64,000 nt of DNA, from NCBI GenBank assembly GCA_021234155.1, contig JAJEKV010000035.1, forward strand, positions 7,065,891 through 7,129,890, in the 5' to 3' direction. This DNA comes from Isoetes taiwanensis (taxonomy: Eukaryota; Streptophyta; Lycopodiopsida; Isoetales; Isoetaceae). The notes under the pieces are model-generated. The model ran no database searches. It was given only the letters and a program-made list of their open reading frames with translations, and was not told where the DNA came from. Positions 1 through 11,019 of this stretch are shown here, in pieces (position 1 is the stretch's first letter; every line of letters starts with the position of its first letter). The position numbers were made by a program, and so were the translations under genes.

Positions 1-30
1 GCAATCCATTCCCAAGGAGAAGAAGCAGGA

Positions 31-282
31 GTGTATAGAAAAGCAAAATTATGTTTCAGATGCTTCCAGCCAGGGCATAGGACCAACAATTGCCCCCTGC
101 TAATGAATGCGGCATTGGCAGAACTGGGATGGGAGACACCTTCGGACGCAGACGACGACGAAGCACGAGACTACATCCATGGTGAGTGTCACATTTTCGC
201 AGCTATTGATACGGTGAAAATGCGTAAAAGTCAAGATAAGGTGATCTCAACGAATCGAAAGCCCAAGAGAAATCCTTTGTAG
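31..282 (+). pseudogene. gag C-terminus with CCHC zinc knuckle
   Basis: The frame reads CFRCFQPGHRTNNC at 52-93, a perfect C-x2-C-x4-H-x4-C retroviral-type knuckle that binds element RNA during packaging. An acidic stretch (SDADDDEARDY) follows, then a region leading towards the protease. It is the 3' part of gag, with the rest upstream of base 1. The equivalent region in the right copy (about 32,680-32,830) has lost several bases in the knuckle. Identification is firm; whether the gene is truly broken is not. Confidence 0.8.
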
Positions 283-640
283 TATTGATAGACTCAGTGG
301 AGCAATCCACAACTTTGCATCCCCTAGGATGGTAAGCATGTTGAAGCTAAAGCCGCTAAAGTCCAAGCCCAGGCCCATGTTAGCCAATGGAGCAGTTAGG
401 CATACAGCAGGGAAGAGAATAAACTTCAATGTAGACTTGCCAGGCGTTAATGTTGCATTGGGAGCAGAAGTCATGAATATAGGCAAGTATGATCCCGATT
501 ATTGGAATGGAATATCTTGGACCAGCAGAGCAATCATCGATTGTGGGAAACGTAAAGGTGACCTTAACAACCCGTGAGGGCAAGGTCATCGAGATCACAG
601 TAAAAGAAGTAACCCCAATCATGCAATGCATGAGTAGTGA
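265..640 (+). pseudogene. retrotransposon aspartic protease
   Basis: The active-site region reads LIDS at 286-294 with the catalytic aspartate codon at 291-293. A small indel directly after it moves the frame, so the expected D-S-G tripeptide is split. Downstream, across another frame change, comes a stretch matching the second conserved part of gypsy proteases (YDP followed by a G-M-x-x-L type segment, about 487-515) and then a TxREGKV-like stretch. The protease would mature the Gag-Pol polyprotein. It lies between the gag knuckle and reverse transcriptase, as usual for this group. Confidence 0.65.
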
Positions 641-799
641 AAAAATTGCTTAAGTGCATAAGAAAGCACAAGTGGCCTATCTCCTTAAGCTTGAGCTCAA
701 GATCGGGCCCGGAGAGAAATAAAGAGATCAAAGAATCTAGCAAGCTTCCCGGGCCAATAGTAAAGTTGATCGAGGAATTTCACCTACTTGTTTCCTCGA

Positions 800-2400
800 T
801 GAGATTAAGCGACTTCAAGTCCTATAGAGGAGTCGAGTGTGAAATAGCACTTGAACCCGGGACCTAAACCTACAAGCAAGGCACCTTATAGGATGTCAAC
901 CGAGGAGTTGATCGGAGTTAAAGAAGCAATTGCAAGAATTGCTAGACCTAGGGTTCATAAGACCTAGTGTCTCCCCGTTTGGAGCCCCTATTCTCTTTGT
1001 GAAGAAGAAGGATGGGAGCCTTAGGATGTGCATTGATTACCGCCAGTTAAATAAGCACACCATCAAAAATAAGTATGCCTTGCCTAGGTCAGATGACTTA
1101 ATGGATCAGTTGCAGGGAGCAAAGATCTTCTCCAAAATAGATCTCAGATCAGGGTATCACCAGATTAGGATCAAAGAGGAAGACATCCATAAGACAAATT
1201 CAGGGACAAGATATGGGGTGAAAGCATGTTAGGGCCTACATAAAAAATTACCAAAAGGTATTTTTTCTTTGGTATTGTCCAAAGTACATAATTGTATTTT
1301 AAAGTATCTAAACTACAAGATTGACTAAAAGAAATTGTGTTATGTTCAAGAGTAGTAGTACATACATGTTGTAAGGTACTTTGTGATGTCAAGAAGATGT
1401 TAAGAACTCAAATATATCATCATCTTTGACTACCCAGAGTATTTTCCAGGTAGTTTCCAAAACATGTAGGCCCTAACATGCTCTTACCCTAACTATGAGT
1501 TCACATATGCCCTTTGATTGTCTAATGCGCCACCACATTCATGAGGTTAATGAACCACGCCTTCGGGCTAATTTTAGATTCCTTCATCATAGTCTTCTTC
1601 GACGATATCTTGGTGTACAAACAAGTCCGCGGGAGGAGCACGCCAAACATTTGAGGAAGGTGCTTGAAAAGTTAAGAAGGCATCAACTCTTTGCGAAGTT
1701 ATCGAAGTGCCACTTCGCAACGGAAAGAGTGGAGTACTTGGGGCACGTGATCACAGCAGAAGGCATTTCCACAGACCACAAAAGATCGGCAGCCGTGATC
1801 GGGTGCGGCACCTAAGAACACGCATGAAGTCGAGCTTCCTAGGCCTAGCGGTGCTATTATAGAAGATTTGTGAAGAATTTTGCCAAGGTAGCAGCGCCGT
1901 TAATCGGATCTCACAAAAGGTGGGAAGATAAAAGATTGGGCATCTCATTGGCAAAACAAGGCCCAAAAAGCATTTGAGACACTAAAGGAAGCTTTGACGA
2001 CCGGCCAGCTTTGGTCTTGCGGATCCGACCAAAGATAAGCTCAGAGTAACAGATGCTAGCGGGGACAGACAAAGCAAATCCTCATGCAGGGAGGAAAAGA
2101 GTAGTGGCCTATGATTCCAAGAAGTTGAACGAGCCGAAAGCAGCGGCTTACCCAACGCCGCGATCAAGAGCTCCTCCATAGTAAGGGCTTTAAGAATTTG
2201 GAGGCATTATCTTCAACGGGAAGAAAATTCCAGCTAGACACGGATCATCAAAGCCTTCAATACATATTTACGTAATTTGAGGCAAAGGAGATGGATGGAA
2301 TTCTTGGAAGAATATGACTTTGAGATAAGTTATAAGCCGTAAGCTCAACGGGTTGCGGATGCCCTTTCCGTGAAGCCATTGGCAACAAGAATTCATTGTA
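800..2400 (+). pseudogene. reverse transcriptase and RNase H of the gypsy element, split by an insertion
   Basis: The N-terminal half is open at 930-1215 and shows [32 protein letters not shown] and [13 protein letters not shown], all hallmark Ty3/gypsy blocks. The 1216-1489 insertion separates this from the catalytic FDD box (1598-1606, the YxDD equivalent), then LRRHQLFAKLSKCHF and VEYLGHVITAEGIS up to about 1,800. RNase H follows with RVTDAS-like and RVVAYDSKKL segments (about 2,040-2,130) and RRWMEFLEEYDFEISYKP (about 2,285-2,340), ending near a VADALS motif. Several frame changes occur after 1,800. Confidence 0.85.
1216..1489. mobile_element. MITE-like element with GGGTRAAAGCATG inverted ends, inside reverse transcriptase
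   Basis: The left end reads GGGTGAAAGCATGTTAGGGC and the right end is its near-perfect inverse (CCCTAACATGCTCTTACCC). No coding capacity is seen in 274 bp. It sits exactly between two conserved reverse transcriptase blocks. In the right copy (33,843-34,117) the insertion is flanked by GGCA on both sides, a 4-bp target duplication; here the left GGCA has been lost. A second member of the family lies at 16,262-16,580. Four-base duplications fit Sola, Ginger or Academ-type transposases, but no autonomous partner is seen. Confidence 0.8.
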
Positions 2401-2429
2401 ACGCCATATCAACACCGTAGTTTAGTTTG

Positions 2430-3311
2430 GCAAGAAGATTGAGGAAAAATTGCCCGACGGACCCTCGACTTCAAGGAAGTTTGGGCGAGCATTTCCAAAG
2501 AGGCCGGGACCCGACAAGGAAAGGGAGATGTTCGAGGCACTACAAGAAGGAGGGAAATTTGCTATACTATAAAAATAAATTGTGTGTGCCAAAATCTTGG
2601 GAAGTTAGAAAGCTTATCTTGAATGATACACACAATAGTCCTATAGCGAGGGGCATGCGGGTTCATGAAGACATACTTCAAGGTTAGAAGCGCTTATTAT
2701 TGGCCCGGCATGAAGAAGGAAATAGCAAAATATATTAGAGAGTGCCGATATGCCAGTGAACAAAGGCGGGAACAGCTCCGGATTCAGTGCCTTGGAACCA
2801 TTGCCCGTACAACGCTAAGTGGGAGGTAATAAGCATGGATTTCATTCTGGGACTCCCAAGAACGACAAAGGGGCAAAGATGCCTTGATGGTGGTAGTAGA
2901 TAAGTTGTCAAAGATGGCACACTTTGTGCCGCATGGGGACAACCGACACGGGCATTAGACACGGCTAACCTATTTGTTAAGGAGATTTTTAGGCTCCATG
3001 GCATGCCGAGGGAGATAATCTCGGATAGAGACTCCAAGTTTATGAGCGCCTTTTGGCAGGACCTATTCACCACCATCCAGACAAAGCTTTCGATGAGCAC
3101 GGCATATCATCCCCAAACAGATGGTCAGACGGAGAGGACAAACAGGATCATCGAAGATATGTTAAGAAGCTATGTATGGAACAAGCAATTCAAGTGGGAT
3201 GATTTCATCCACTTAGTAGAGTTTGCATACAACAGCACCAAGCAGGAGTCATCGCAGATGAGCCCTTTTATGATTAATTACGGGTATCAGTGTCTTACCC
3301 CGGATACATTA
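2430..3311 (+). pseudogene. integrase: HHCC zinc domain and DDE catalytic core
   Basis: The H2C2-type region spans about 2,560-2,770: NLLYYKNKLCVP, then a segment with NDTHNSPIARGM, YYWPGMKKEIAKYI and a degraded C-x2-C. The catalytic core has its first Asp in a MDFI context at 2838-2840, the second in IISDRDSKF at 3024-3026, and Glu in TDGQTERTNR at 3132-3134, with 35 residues between the last two, giving a classic DD35E triad. MSTAYHPQTDGQTER is diagnostic of gypsy integrases. A frame change occurs around 2,890-2,940. The frame stops where the 3312-3859 insertion begins. Confidence 0.85.
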
Positions 3312-3859
3312 GAGGTAATTTGAGATCTCCTTTTGTCCCCATAAGAATCCTCCAATAGAATGAGTACTCTACATCAAACTGCAATTAATGCAGCATTAAC
3401 AACTTCATTGCTGTCATTTTTTCCCTATAACTTTTGATCTACTCATGACAATGCTGCGGCGTTTGTTGCATTAGATGCAGAATGAAAAGATCTTTCAAAT
3501 GATATATGGTTATGATGTATTTCAATACAAGCCATATGTGTTAACCTTAAAAAATATGGTTTTTTGCTCTTTTCTTATATATTTACATCCCAAAAGATAT
3601 AACAATGGGTTGTCATTAGAAAGATCTTGAGGAGACGAATCCATTGCCACAAATAGTGTTCGAATCGGGAGTTTTTTGATCAAAAGTTATAGTAGAAAAA
3701 ATGACACGCAAAAGTTAGTTAGAACTGCATTAATTCTTTCTGCCACATAATCTTGGAATAAAATACACCGGAGCTCTTCTCTTATTGGACCCCGGTTTAA
3801 AAGCCGATGTGGCTTTTTAAGCATCCCTAATGGGACAAAATGGGATCTCAAATTACCTC
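3312..3859. mobile_element. inverted-repeat element with TA target duplication, inside integrase
   Basis: The left end is GAGGTAATTTGAGATCTCC and the right end is its inverse (GGGATCTCAAATTACCTC). It is flanked by TA on each side (ACATTA before, TAATGC after). The 548-bp interior has no plausible protein. A TA duplication suggests a Tc1/mariner-type (Stowaway-like) non-autonomous element, although the terminal sequence is not the standard Stowaway one. Integrase coding resumes immediately after it with TTPVSKVE-like sequence, so it is an insertion into a formerly continuous gene. It is also present in the right copy at 35,936-36,475. Confidence 0.75.
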
Positions 3860-4529
3860 TAATGCTTGGCACAACCCCCTGTGTCCAAGGTGGAAGTCTC
3901 AATGAGATGCTTTTCGGAAATGCAAGACTTGGTGGAGGAAGTGAGAGGATACCTTCTTGCAGCCAAGCGGCGCGTAGTGCTAAAGCCGACAAGCATAGGA
4001 CAAGAAAGAGAATTTGAAGTGGGAGACAAAGTTTGGTTGAAGATCAAAGTCAAGCAGGCCAAGCTCGCGATCGGCAATTGCAAGAAGCTTGCTCCAATAT
4101 AATGGACCCTTCAGATAGAGAAGAGAGTAGGTACCCAATCCTACAAGTTGGACCTGCCAAAGACATCTTAAAATCCATAAAAGTTTTCCACGTAAAGTCT
4201 TTAAAGAGGCACACCCCAAACCCCGAGGAAGTATTGGAGACAAATGAGTTTTTAGAAATGACGGACGAGCATATTGAAATCGTCCCTAAGTCCTTCTTAA
4301 TAGATCTTATAAGAAGACGAGAAGGTCAAAATTTCTCCAATACCTTGTGAAGTGGAAGCACTTACGATGGAAGACGCTACGGGATACCGAATCGATCTTA
4401 AGAAGCGCAAGACTCGGAGTTTATGGAGCAATGCAAGGGTCGGCTCACACCGGAAGTAGTCGACATCAGCAAACCAAGAAATCGGCTCAGGCATATGTCG
4501 ATTTGGGTTTTAGATTTAAGCATGTGTAG
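3860..4529 (+). pseudogene. integrase C-terminus and chromodomain
   Basis: After the insertion the sequence encodes an SEMQDLVEEVRGYLLAAKRR helix, then EFEVGDKVWLKIKVKQAKL, the GPF/Y-type integrase tail. A KVFHVKSLKRHTP segment and EIVPKSFLIDLIRRREGQNF (about 4,275-4,335) lead into VKWKHL (4,348-4,365), the aromatic-cage strand of a chromodomain. One frameshift separates these last two pieces. Chromodomains of this type steer integration towards modified histones in heterochromatin. The frame ends at 4529. Confidence 0.8.
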
Positions 4530-5349
4530 CTAAGGTTAATCTACGCATGCGGCCCTATGCTAGGCATGGGTTGCATCGCGTTGTTCTGCGGCGATGATGA
4601 GACCACTAAGGTGCTCTCTAGGGCGCGTGGTGTAATGTCAATGTAGGCATGACCCGCCGTTTCCATTGGATGAGTGGAAAGTAGATTAGAAGTCTATACA
4701 TTTCCACGGAAGTAGACGACCTCGAAGAAAGGAGGTCATTCGGTATGCACCGATGGGAAAAGCACCTCTAGTCAATGCCTACGAGGAGGGCCCTTCACGC
4801 CCCATATACCTGAAGGACCCAAGTCCCACACGCTAGGCAACTACGGATGTGGCATGGCGGCATATAGGCATGATAGGGCTGTCTCCTCGGCGGGATGGGA
4901 GAAACATAATCTTCCCTAATGCCCGAGAGATATGCCTTGCATCCATGTAATTGTATTTAATGGGTGGTTCCCTTACAACCAACCCTTATAATAATAATTA
5001 AATATGTACTAACGTAAGCGTACATCCTGCGAGGCAATTAGAAGGACCGAGCGGCGGAGGATAGGCGCTATCGAGGACTCACAACACATAATTTTGCCAT
5101 GATGTGTTGTGAGGAGGCTTATAAGAAGTTTTAGCTTAAAACCTTTAAACTATAATCGATGTTAATTTTGTCAATAATAGATTATGAAGTAGAGGGGCGG
5201 AAGAGCCTCTCACCATAGTACAATTACAATAAACTACAAAGATTACATGAGGTGATTAATATAACATGAATATAAAAAGTTGTTATTGCGGGATATGCAG
5301 GGTGCCCAAGGTGGGGGGAGGCAGCGTGATCGGGAGGGCACATCAAGTC
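4530..5349. other. non-coding 3' internal region of the gypsy element
   Basis: About 820 bases lie between the pol stop and the polypurine tract. No gene or convincing motif is seen. It contains an AT-rich patch (4,984-5,010) and is matched throughout by the right copy (37,151-37,949) with scattered small differences. Confidence 0.5.
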
Positions 5350-5362
5350 AAGGTGGGGAGAA
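5350..5362 (+). promoter_or_regulatory. polypurine tract
   Basis: The purine run AAGGTGGGGAGAA abuts the start of the LTR and would prime plus-strand DNA synthesis. It is identical in the right copy at 37,950-37,962. Confidence 0.75.
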
Positions 5363-6961
5363 TGTGGCGTTCGGCCAATATAATATAATCAATCGTATAT
5401 TATACTACCCGTCTGCGTTACATGTCACGATTGACATGTACTTGAGAGCGGGATAACGTTACACCTAGGAGCTAAAGGTTTGCACCTAGGGGCAACTTTG
5501 GATGTTGGGTATGTAATTAAACATACACAACAAAAGGTTCCTTGTTCATCCATTTCCAAATGGCTTAAAGCCATTTGTCCATATGGATGCCCTAACCTAG
5601 ATAGGGTCTATATAAGGGCTAAAACCCTAGACCCTAGCTCTCCTTTCATTTTGCCAATTAGGGTTCTCTAGAACTTCCTTTCCTTTTTCGCATTTAGGGT
5701 TCCCTTGGGCCCATTCGGCCAAGGTAGGACTCGAAATCGCATTGCCGAACTCCAGAAGCCGGATTTGCTGTGAGGGTTGTTGAGTAGCGTTAGTCTTCGC
5801 CAAGATCGGGGAGTATGGGCGCCCCAGGATCGAGGAGGCGAACCAAGGAGGCAGGTATCTAGTTGTTACTTTGTGCAAAACCCGTCTTTGGGCGTGGCAA
5901 TATGCCGATTCAGTATGTTAGATCATCTCCAGAAGCCTTGTAGATCCCTAGATCTGAGACTCTAACGAATGAACCTAACATTGGATGTTAAGTAGATAGA
6001 TTGATGTGATTCTCTATTTCTGTTCTGTGATATTGTATGTATTCCACTCTATGATCTCCTTGTTTTGGGAAGGGGGTAGAGACCTAAAGGCTGTGTAGTA
6101 GATGCTCCTAGCATAGCACCTTAGTTCCCACATAAATGCGGCCCGTGCCGTGAGCCCACCTGGCTGTGGGTGAAGGGGCAAGGCAGTTGATAAGGAGGAA
6201 CTTGTCTCATGTGGTGCGACCCCTCTGGTAGTAAAGCCTATCGGGGTCTCTGCGGGCCTGGAAGCTTAATGGCTTGTCAGCTGGCGTGTGGGCAAGGCAT
6301 GAGCTCGACACTCGTGGGGTGGTGAATATGACCTTCCAGTGAGTTTAAGTCGAATAAGGGCAGTGGCCCTCTAGCCGCCTGCGATGAGCATGGATGCCTC
6401 TGGAGGAGAGGAAACTCTCTTCCTGCCTCATCGGGGCTGGGGAGATGCAACCCAGCAGTAGTAGCCTCTTTGGCTATTCACCCTACAGTTATACGATCCG
6501 GTCCCAACACCTTTCAGCCTACTTTACCGCAAAGTGTGCACCTGGGGGGCGGATGGAGTGGACTACCCAAAGCCATGTTCTATGCCAGCCAAATCCATTG
6601 CCATGAATTACATGCGCAATGAACTCACGGAGACCTAGCCGTCGATCATCCCCTTGAGTCCGAGCCACGGGTAGGATCTCCCCTTTGTATTGTTGCTATG
6701 AAGGTATTGTTATCTACGTGATGTTGCTATCTCTATGGTGATTGTATATTGTTAGTTGTGCTTTACTTGTTTCTTCACGCCCTTCCAGATAGGTCGAATT
6801 CGACAGATGGAAGGCGGGGTGAATGACACATCCACTCTTCCCTTCTTTGGCTCTCCCAGGTGGGGAGTAGAGTCGGGTGGATATTTTGTCCGTGCATTTA
6901 CCCGGGGAATGCTCCTCCTTAAATGGATCGGGGCATCGTATAAGGAGTAGGGGACGTCACA
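5363..6961 (+). repeat. 3' LTR of the gypsy element
   Basis: The repeat begins TGTGGCG directly after the polypurine tract and ends CGTCACA. These match as inverted termini apart from one base, as expected for a TG..CA-bounded LTR of about 1.6 kb. It contains a TATA box, a run of AAACCCTAG-like telo-box sequence and no credible gene. No second LTR is in the window for this copy, so age cannot be estimated from LTR divergence. Confidence 0.75.
5609..5615 (+). promoter_or_regulatory. LTR TATA box
   Basis: TATATAA stands in the context GGGTCTATATAAGGGC and is followed within 10 bases by AAACCCTAG telo-box-like motifs common downstream of plant TATA boxes. It is perfectly kept in the right LTR at 38,208-38,214. 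It is the likely start region for element transcription. Confidence 0.6.
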
Positions 6962-7473
6962 CAATGAATAAAATTTCACCATAGAAATTGCACTTGGAAA
7001 ATAAAGGTAAATCTTGGCAAAATAATATTGGCCATGATTCGCCTAGATTTCTATAGAAAACATTCATGTCTAGAAAACATTCGCCAGCATAACTAATCTT
7101 GCAACTCTATTATTCGCCCGACCTTCTAAATTATGCTTAGACAAATTTGGCCTTAAGGGCAACCCTGGATGGGCCTTTGAGCACCAGAAGCTTTTGCTTC
7201 AGGCAGCATCTCCACCGAGCCAGTCAGATGAGCTCTCTTTCTTAGTTTAGAGCTTTGGATCATCTGCCATGCAATACATAATCAAGTGTCATGCTCCAGC
7301 AAAATAAGAATTAATAGTAGTTCTTGCAGCACATACAAGAACAATAATCTTTACGGCCCGAAATTCCTAGCTCCATCGTTTCTGATCTCTTTAATTCCTC
7401 TCACAGATTAGAGAGTCCAAATTCCACTGGTGATCCCATTGCCCATGGTTCCCAAAAGAATCGCAAATCTCCA
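6962..7473 (-). other. copia-like leader region cut by the gypsy LTR
   Basis: This stretch follows the gypsy LTR and precedes a minus-strand primer-binding site. On the minus strand it would be the start of a copia-type internal region. No protein is recognisable in 512 bases. The gypsy element appears to have inserted here, separating the leader from the rest of the element, which is not in the window. Confidence 0.4.
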
Positions 7474-8248
7474 CTCTGATACCACTTGATACAATTCATG
7501 TATATTTGGGAAGTTGTAGCAACACAGAATCATAGAACCATAATGAAATAATAGAACACTGGACTAAAGAAACTTTATTCATGCACACTTGATATGGCAG
7601 CACCATTAACCACCCAACCGGATCCACTGGGTTATGGCAAAACACAAGTGCTCTATGGCAAATACAAAGCTCTGGCCTTTGGCTTATTGGCCCTCCAGGC
7701 TAATCTCACTACTCCAAGTAGCCACAATAAGAAAGTAATTGCAAATCTGTAAAGTCGCTGTAGCAGTAATCCTGTCATGTTTTTAGCTATTACTCTCTCA
7801 TACGGATGAACTACGATATGTGTCACTCCAATTCAGAAACTAGACTCCGAGCCGGTTCCAACGACATAAAGGTCACTGCAATCGGACCTCTCGTTGCCGA
7901 GATATGTCCAACTGAAATTTAGGTTCTATTTATAGATCTCTCTGCGACTTCAGCCTTTTTTAGTAGGCAGTTGCCTTTTATATCAAAATATCTCCTTGCC
8001 TTTAATTAGATTATATGACTTATCATATGGGACATTATCTATGATTTTTTTTCTCAACCAATAATCATCCCAATGATAGTGCCTCGACCCCTTCCATAAA
8101 TATCAATGGTTCTTCACACCCAAATGCTATGTTATCCTATGCCCCTTTATATTATTAGGTGACCTTAGGAATAACATTTACATAGTCTTTGCCATAATTC
8201 CAATAACCCATTCGCCGTGGACCACTCCCCCGTGCTTCCTCCGTATCA
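7474..8248 (-). mobile_element. Ty1/copia-like LTR with tRNA-Met primer-binding site
   Basis: On the minus strand TGGTATCAGAG (7484 to 7474) is the standard plant tRNA-Met-i primer-binding site, two bases from the end of a 762-bp segment. That segment starts TGATAC and ends GTATCA, perfect short inverted termini of an LTR (7487-8248). The region is almost identical in the right copy, where the primer-site C/T-rich part has lost a few bases. No copia coding sequence is attached. Confidence 0.6.
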
Positions 8249-8400
8249 GTTTGACCTATAATATTCTGGAGGGACTTATTTTGGCAAGGATCGGAGCGCT
8301 CTCGCTCAAGGATTTCGAGGATGGAATCGAGTTAAAGCCATGCTCTAAGGATTATAGGGTTGGAACCAAGCCAAAGCCATGCTCATATCTTGCATAAAGG
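8249..8400. other. spacer with short imperfect direct repeats
   Basis: AAAGCCATGCTC occurs twice about 46 bases apart in similar contexts (near 8,334 and 8,380). No gene is seen. The stretch leads into a GGAA microsatellite at about 8,398-8,416 that forms the LINE 3' boundary. Confidence 0.4.
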
Positions 8401-8639
8401 AAGGAAGGAAGGAAGGTACTTTTATCGTCCACGGAGACCAATCGGTCTATGGGACCCAATACAAAAAAAGCAGCGGCAAGCGATTCTTGCCCGGATTAAA
8501 AACCCCGCCAGAAGGGTTTCGAGGGAAAAACGACAATCGACAATGGCCTGACAAAAAGCTGTCCTAACATATAAAATCACGAGAAACACCCAAATATATA
8601 CGGTCATGCACGCACCCGTAGTGTGCCTAATCAGTGGCG

Positions 8640-9250
8640 GCGGCGGGGCAAAGGTGACCTCGCCCGTCCGATTACCTCTGAATATGACCCGAGGGCGCGT
8701 CTTGGCGGTGTGTTCATCGGCAAATGTAAGGCAAGTCCGGCCGTACTAAGGGAGCATATCTGGCCGGATCGGGATGAGCGTGGGCAACTCTGGAAAGTAT
8801 GAGACTCATCCTCAATGGCACCCGTTTGGCCAAGATCGACAGCCGATCGTCTGGCGGGGCTCCCAATCCACACCGCGTCGCCGAAGAAGATGGTGGGCAC
8901 TGTCGCGAATGGAGGCAATGAGTGCAAGCTTTTAGGGGCAAGGCAGGAGCACATGGTAGAGCTGTGGGCCCCTAGGCTAACTGGGGGTTGATGTGCTCCT
9001 TGTAATGGGCGTTTTGACATGCTCTAAAGAGCGGGGTCCCGAGCTTGCCAAGGAAACAAAACAGAGTACTCCCCGGTACTCATCCGCGATCGGCGGCGTG
9101 TCCACTGCGCATCATTATCTGCGTTCCATCTGGCCGAACCAGTCTCTCTCTTACCCTCCAGCGGGCCCTAAGCGGCTGCGGACCCATTGCCCGCAGTGTA
9201 AGCCCAGTCGCGGGGCCGAGAGCATCACCCATAGTAACCACTTTACGAAA
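8640..9250 (-). pseudogene. LINE C-terminal region with cysteine/histidine knuckle
   Basis: Fragments such as LPPFATVPTIFFGDAVW and GAIEDESHTFQSCP remain. The second resembles the C-x-x-C..H..C knuckle near the end of LINE ORF2 proteins (EDE-SH-F--CP). Frame is lost repeatedly, so the exact stop cannot be placed. Confidence 0.5.
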
Positions 9251-9479
9251 ATAGGCGATGTATGTCTATCAAGGGCTGCTGGCGGCGGCAAGAATCCGGT
9301 TTCTACGTGAGAATCGATAGGGGGCGAAGGTTTCACCCCAAGTGCCCGTGCCAAAATGCCTTCGCACACTGCTCCAAGTCATTCGAGTTAAGCCAAAGGC
9401 GGCCAGGGCCCCAAACTCGACCCGTCTGGAAGGGCAGGCTCGGCCCGAGTGCGAGCGCAGATGTGGCCCGATGGCCCCA

Positions 9480-10460
9480 ATCATAGAGCTCTGCACGGTA
9501 TTTGTTGATACGCATGGCATAAAGCGCTTACCGGCTGCTGGCCACACCCATAAGCCGATAGGCGCCTCCAGCGAGGCGAGGAGGGAACTCCACCCCTAGG
9601 TACTTGTAGGTGGGCGTGGCGTCCATAGGCTGTCCCCGATATGTGAGTCACGGGGAGGCATGGGGTGGCGTGAAGAGGATATGAGAACCACCACGGTCTT
9701 GGCGATTCAGCATGTCGTAGCGACAAAAATGTGTCTAGGGCATCGAGGTGAGGCGCATAGCTTAAAAGGTGTGGGCTAGCGAGCCAATATCGTCCGCATA
9801 GATGGTGGCGGATGACTGGTACAAAAGGCGTATGCCATCCCCCATGCTTTCGATAAGCCCGAGGGCTCTTAGCGATCAATGTAGAGGCCAAAAAGTGTTG
9901 GCGAGAGGGCAACCTTGCGGACCCCGATACCTCTTGGTGAATGCTTGGCCCATCGGTACGCATCCTGCCAAAACAACTCTCTCATACAACTTGTATATGG
10001 CATTACGCACGGCGGGGAGCCCGATTGACCTTGATCTAGCCCACGGCTTTTCAGAGGAACCAGTGTATCAAAAGCCTTCCCTAAGTCCACAAAGCGACAA
10101 TACAAGTCCCGCTTGGATGATTAAATTTTGCCTTCAATCGGTGCGCCCGGTGTAAAGATATGGTCAATCATTGGAGTGGCGGGGTCTAAAGCTTTTTACT
10201 GTGTGAGGGCTCGCACATTCACGCCTCTTGCCCGGCGGTCAAGCTGCTTTGCTCGAGAATGCCGGTAAAGAGTTTGGCAAAATCTTGAATCCGACCATGA
10301 TGCGTCCGTGTGGTGGCGGACGATTATGGGTCGCCCGCCTTGTGAATGGGAACGACCACGCTTGTGGTCCATTGGCGGGAAAGGCCTTCTGCAATGCTCG
10401 GTGAACAGGGTAGTGAGGGCCAGGCACAAGGTACCCCTTATTTGAGTAACTTCGGCACGC
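9480..10460 (-). pseudogene. LINE reverse transcriptase domain
   Basis: RFVDLGKAFDT (about 10,096-10,064), the LSPTLFGLYID block (about 9,910-9,875) and IYADDI (9,803-9,787) are the three signature regions of non-LTR reverse transcriptases, with YADD as the catalytic pair. A VVVFSYPLHATPCLP stretch follows (about 9,700-9,650), corresponding to the NxxKTKVMVFS region after the catalytic box. Several frameshifts occur. In the right copy the YADD codons are themselves scrambled (near 42,365-42,385), which may be base-calling error. Confidence 0.8.
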
Positions 10461-11019
10461 ATACCATCGAGGTCGGTTTGCCTTCCCATTAGCCGGCCGT
10501 TCTGCGGGCCCTCCTCAACATCCTCCTCCACGAGAACCAATGGGGTGGGGGTATGGGCGTCTGGCGTCCCCTGGCCGGTCATAGAGCTCTTTGCAAGTCT
10601 TTTGTTCCCCCCTAGGCGGGTGTGATATCCCCAGCCATTTTGGGCTGGCCTTGAAGCACTCTGCCAAAAGGTTCGAGGATGAGTGTCTAGCGGCGAACAT
10701 CTCCCCGATGCACGGCAAAAGGTACCGCCTTTGTCTCCCCCGGATGGGCGCGATGCGTGTGTGGCCTGCTGGCGGGTGCTGGATCGAGGAATGTGAGCTT
10801 GCCGCTTGCGTTCTTTACTCCGCATCAAACCATCGGTTCTGGAATGAATGTTCTTGCTGACCAAGGCGCGGCGAAGTGCCAAAGCACATGTCCGTATCAT
10901 CCGTAATAGCGAAGTCAGGTGGTACGTCTGCTGCTCTAGTGTGGGAGGTCGCCAAAATGCGGGAGGCGTGCATGAGCATCTCAGGCGTCCTCTTGCTGCT
11001 CATAATCTAGTCTCAACCG

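Larger units (their letters stand above)
1..6961 (+). mobile_element. Ty3/gypsy chromovirus-type LTR retrotransposon, left copy, 5' end outside window
   Basis: Domains run in the order gag zinc knuckle, aspartic protease, reverse transcriptase, RNase H, integrase, chromodomain, polypurine tract, LTR. Integrase after reverse transcriptase is the Ty3/gypsy order, and a chromodomain behind the integrase marks the chromovirus branch. The element begins left of the window, so its 5' LTR and most of gag are not seen here. Two inverted-repeat elements interrupt pol (1216-1489 and 3312-3859). Many small indels break the frame; some may be consensus errors. The second copy lies at about 31.9-39.5 kb. 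Confidence 0.9.

Noticed and set aside
5620-5640. Interstitial telomere sequence
   Set aside because: Only one or two imperfect AAACCCTAG units are present; better explained as telo-box motifs in the LTR.
7474-7490. A tRNA-Met gene
   Set aside because: Only the primer-binding complement of the tRNA 3' end is present, with no cloverleaf around it.
8714-9600. Plus-strand open frames across the LINE
   Set aside because: They are antisense to recognisable reverse transcriptase and C-terminal segments on the minus strand.
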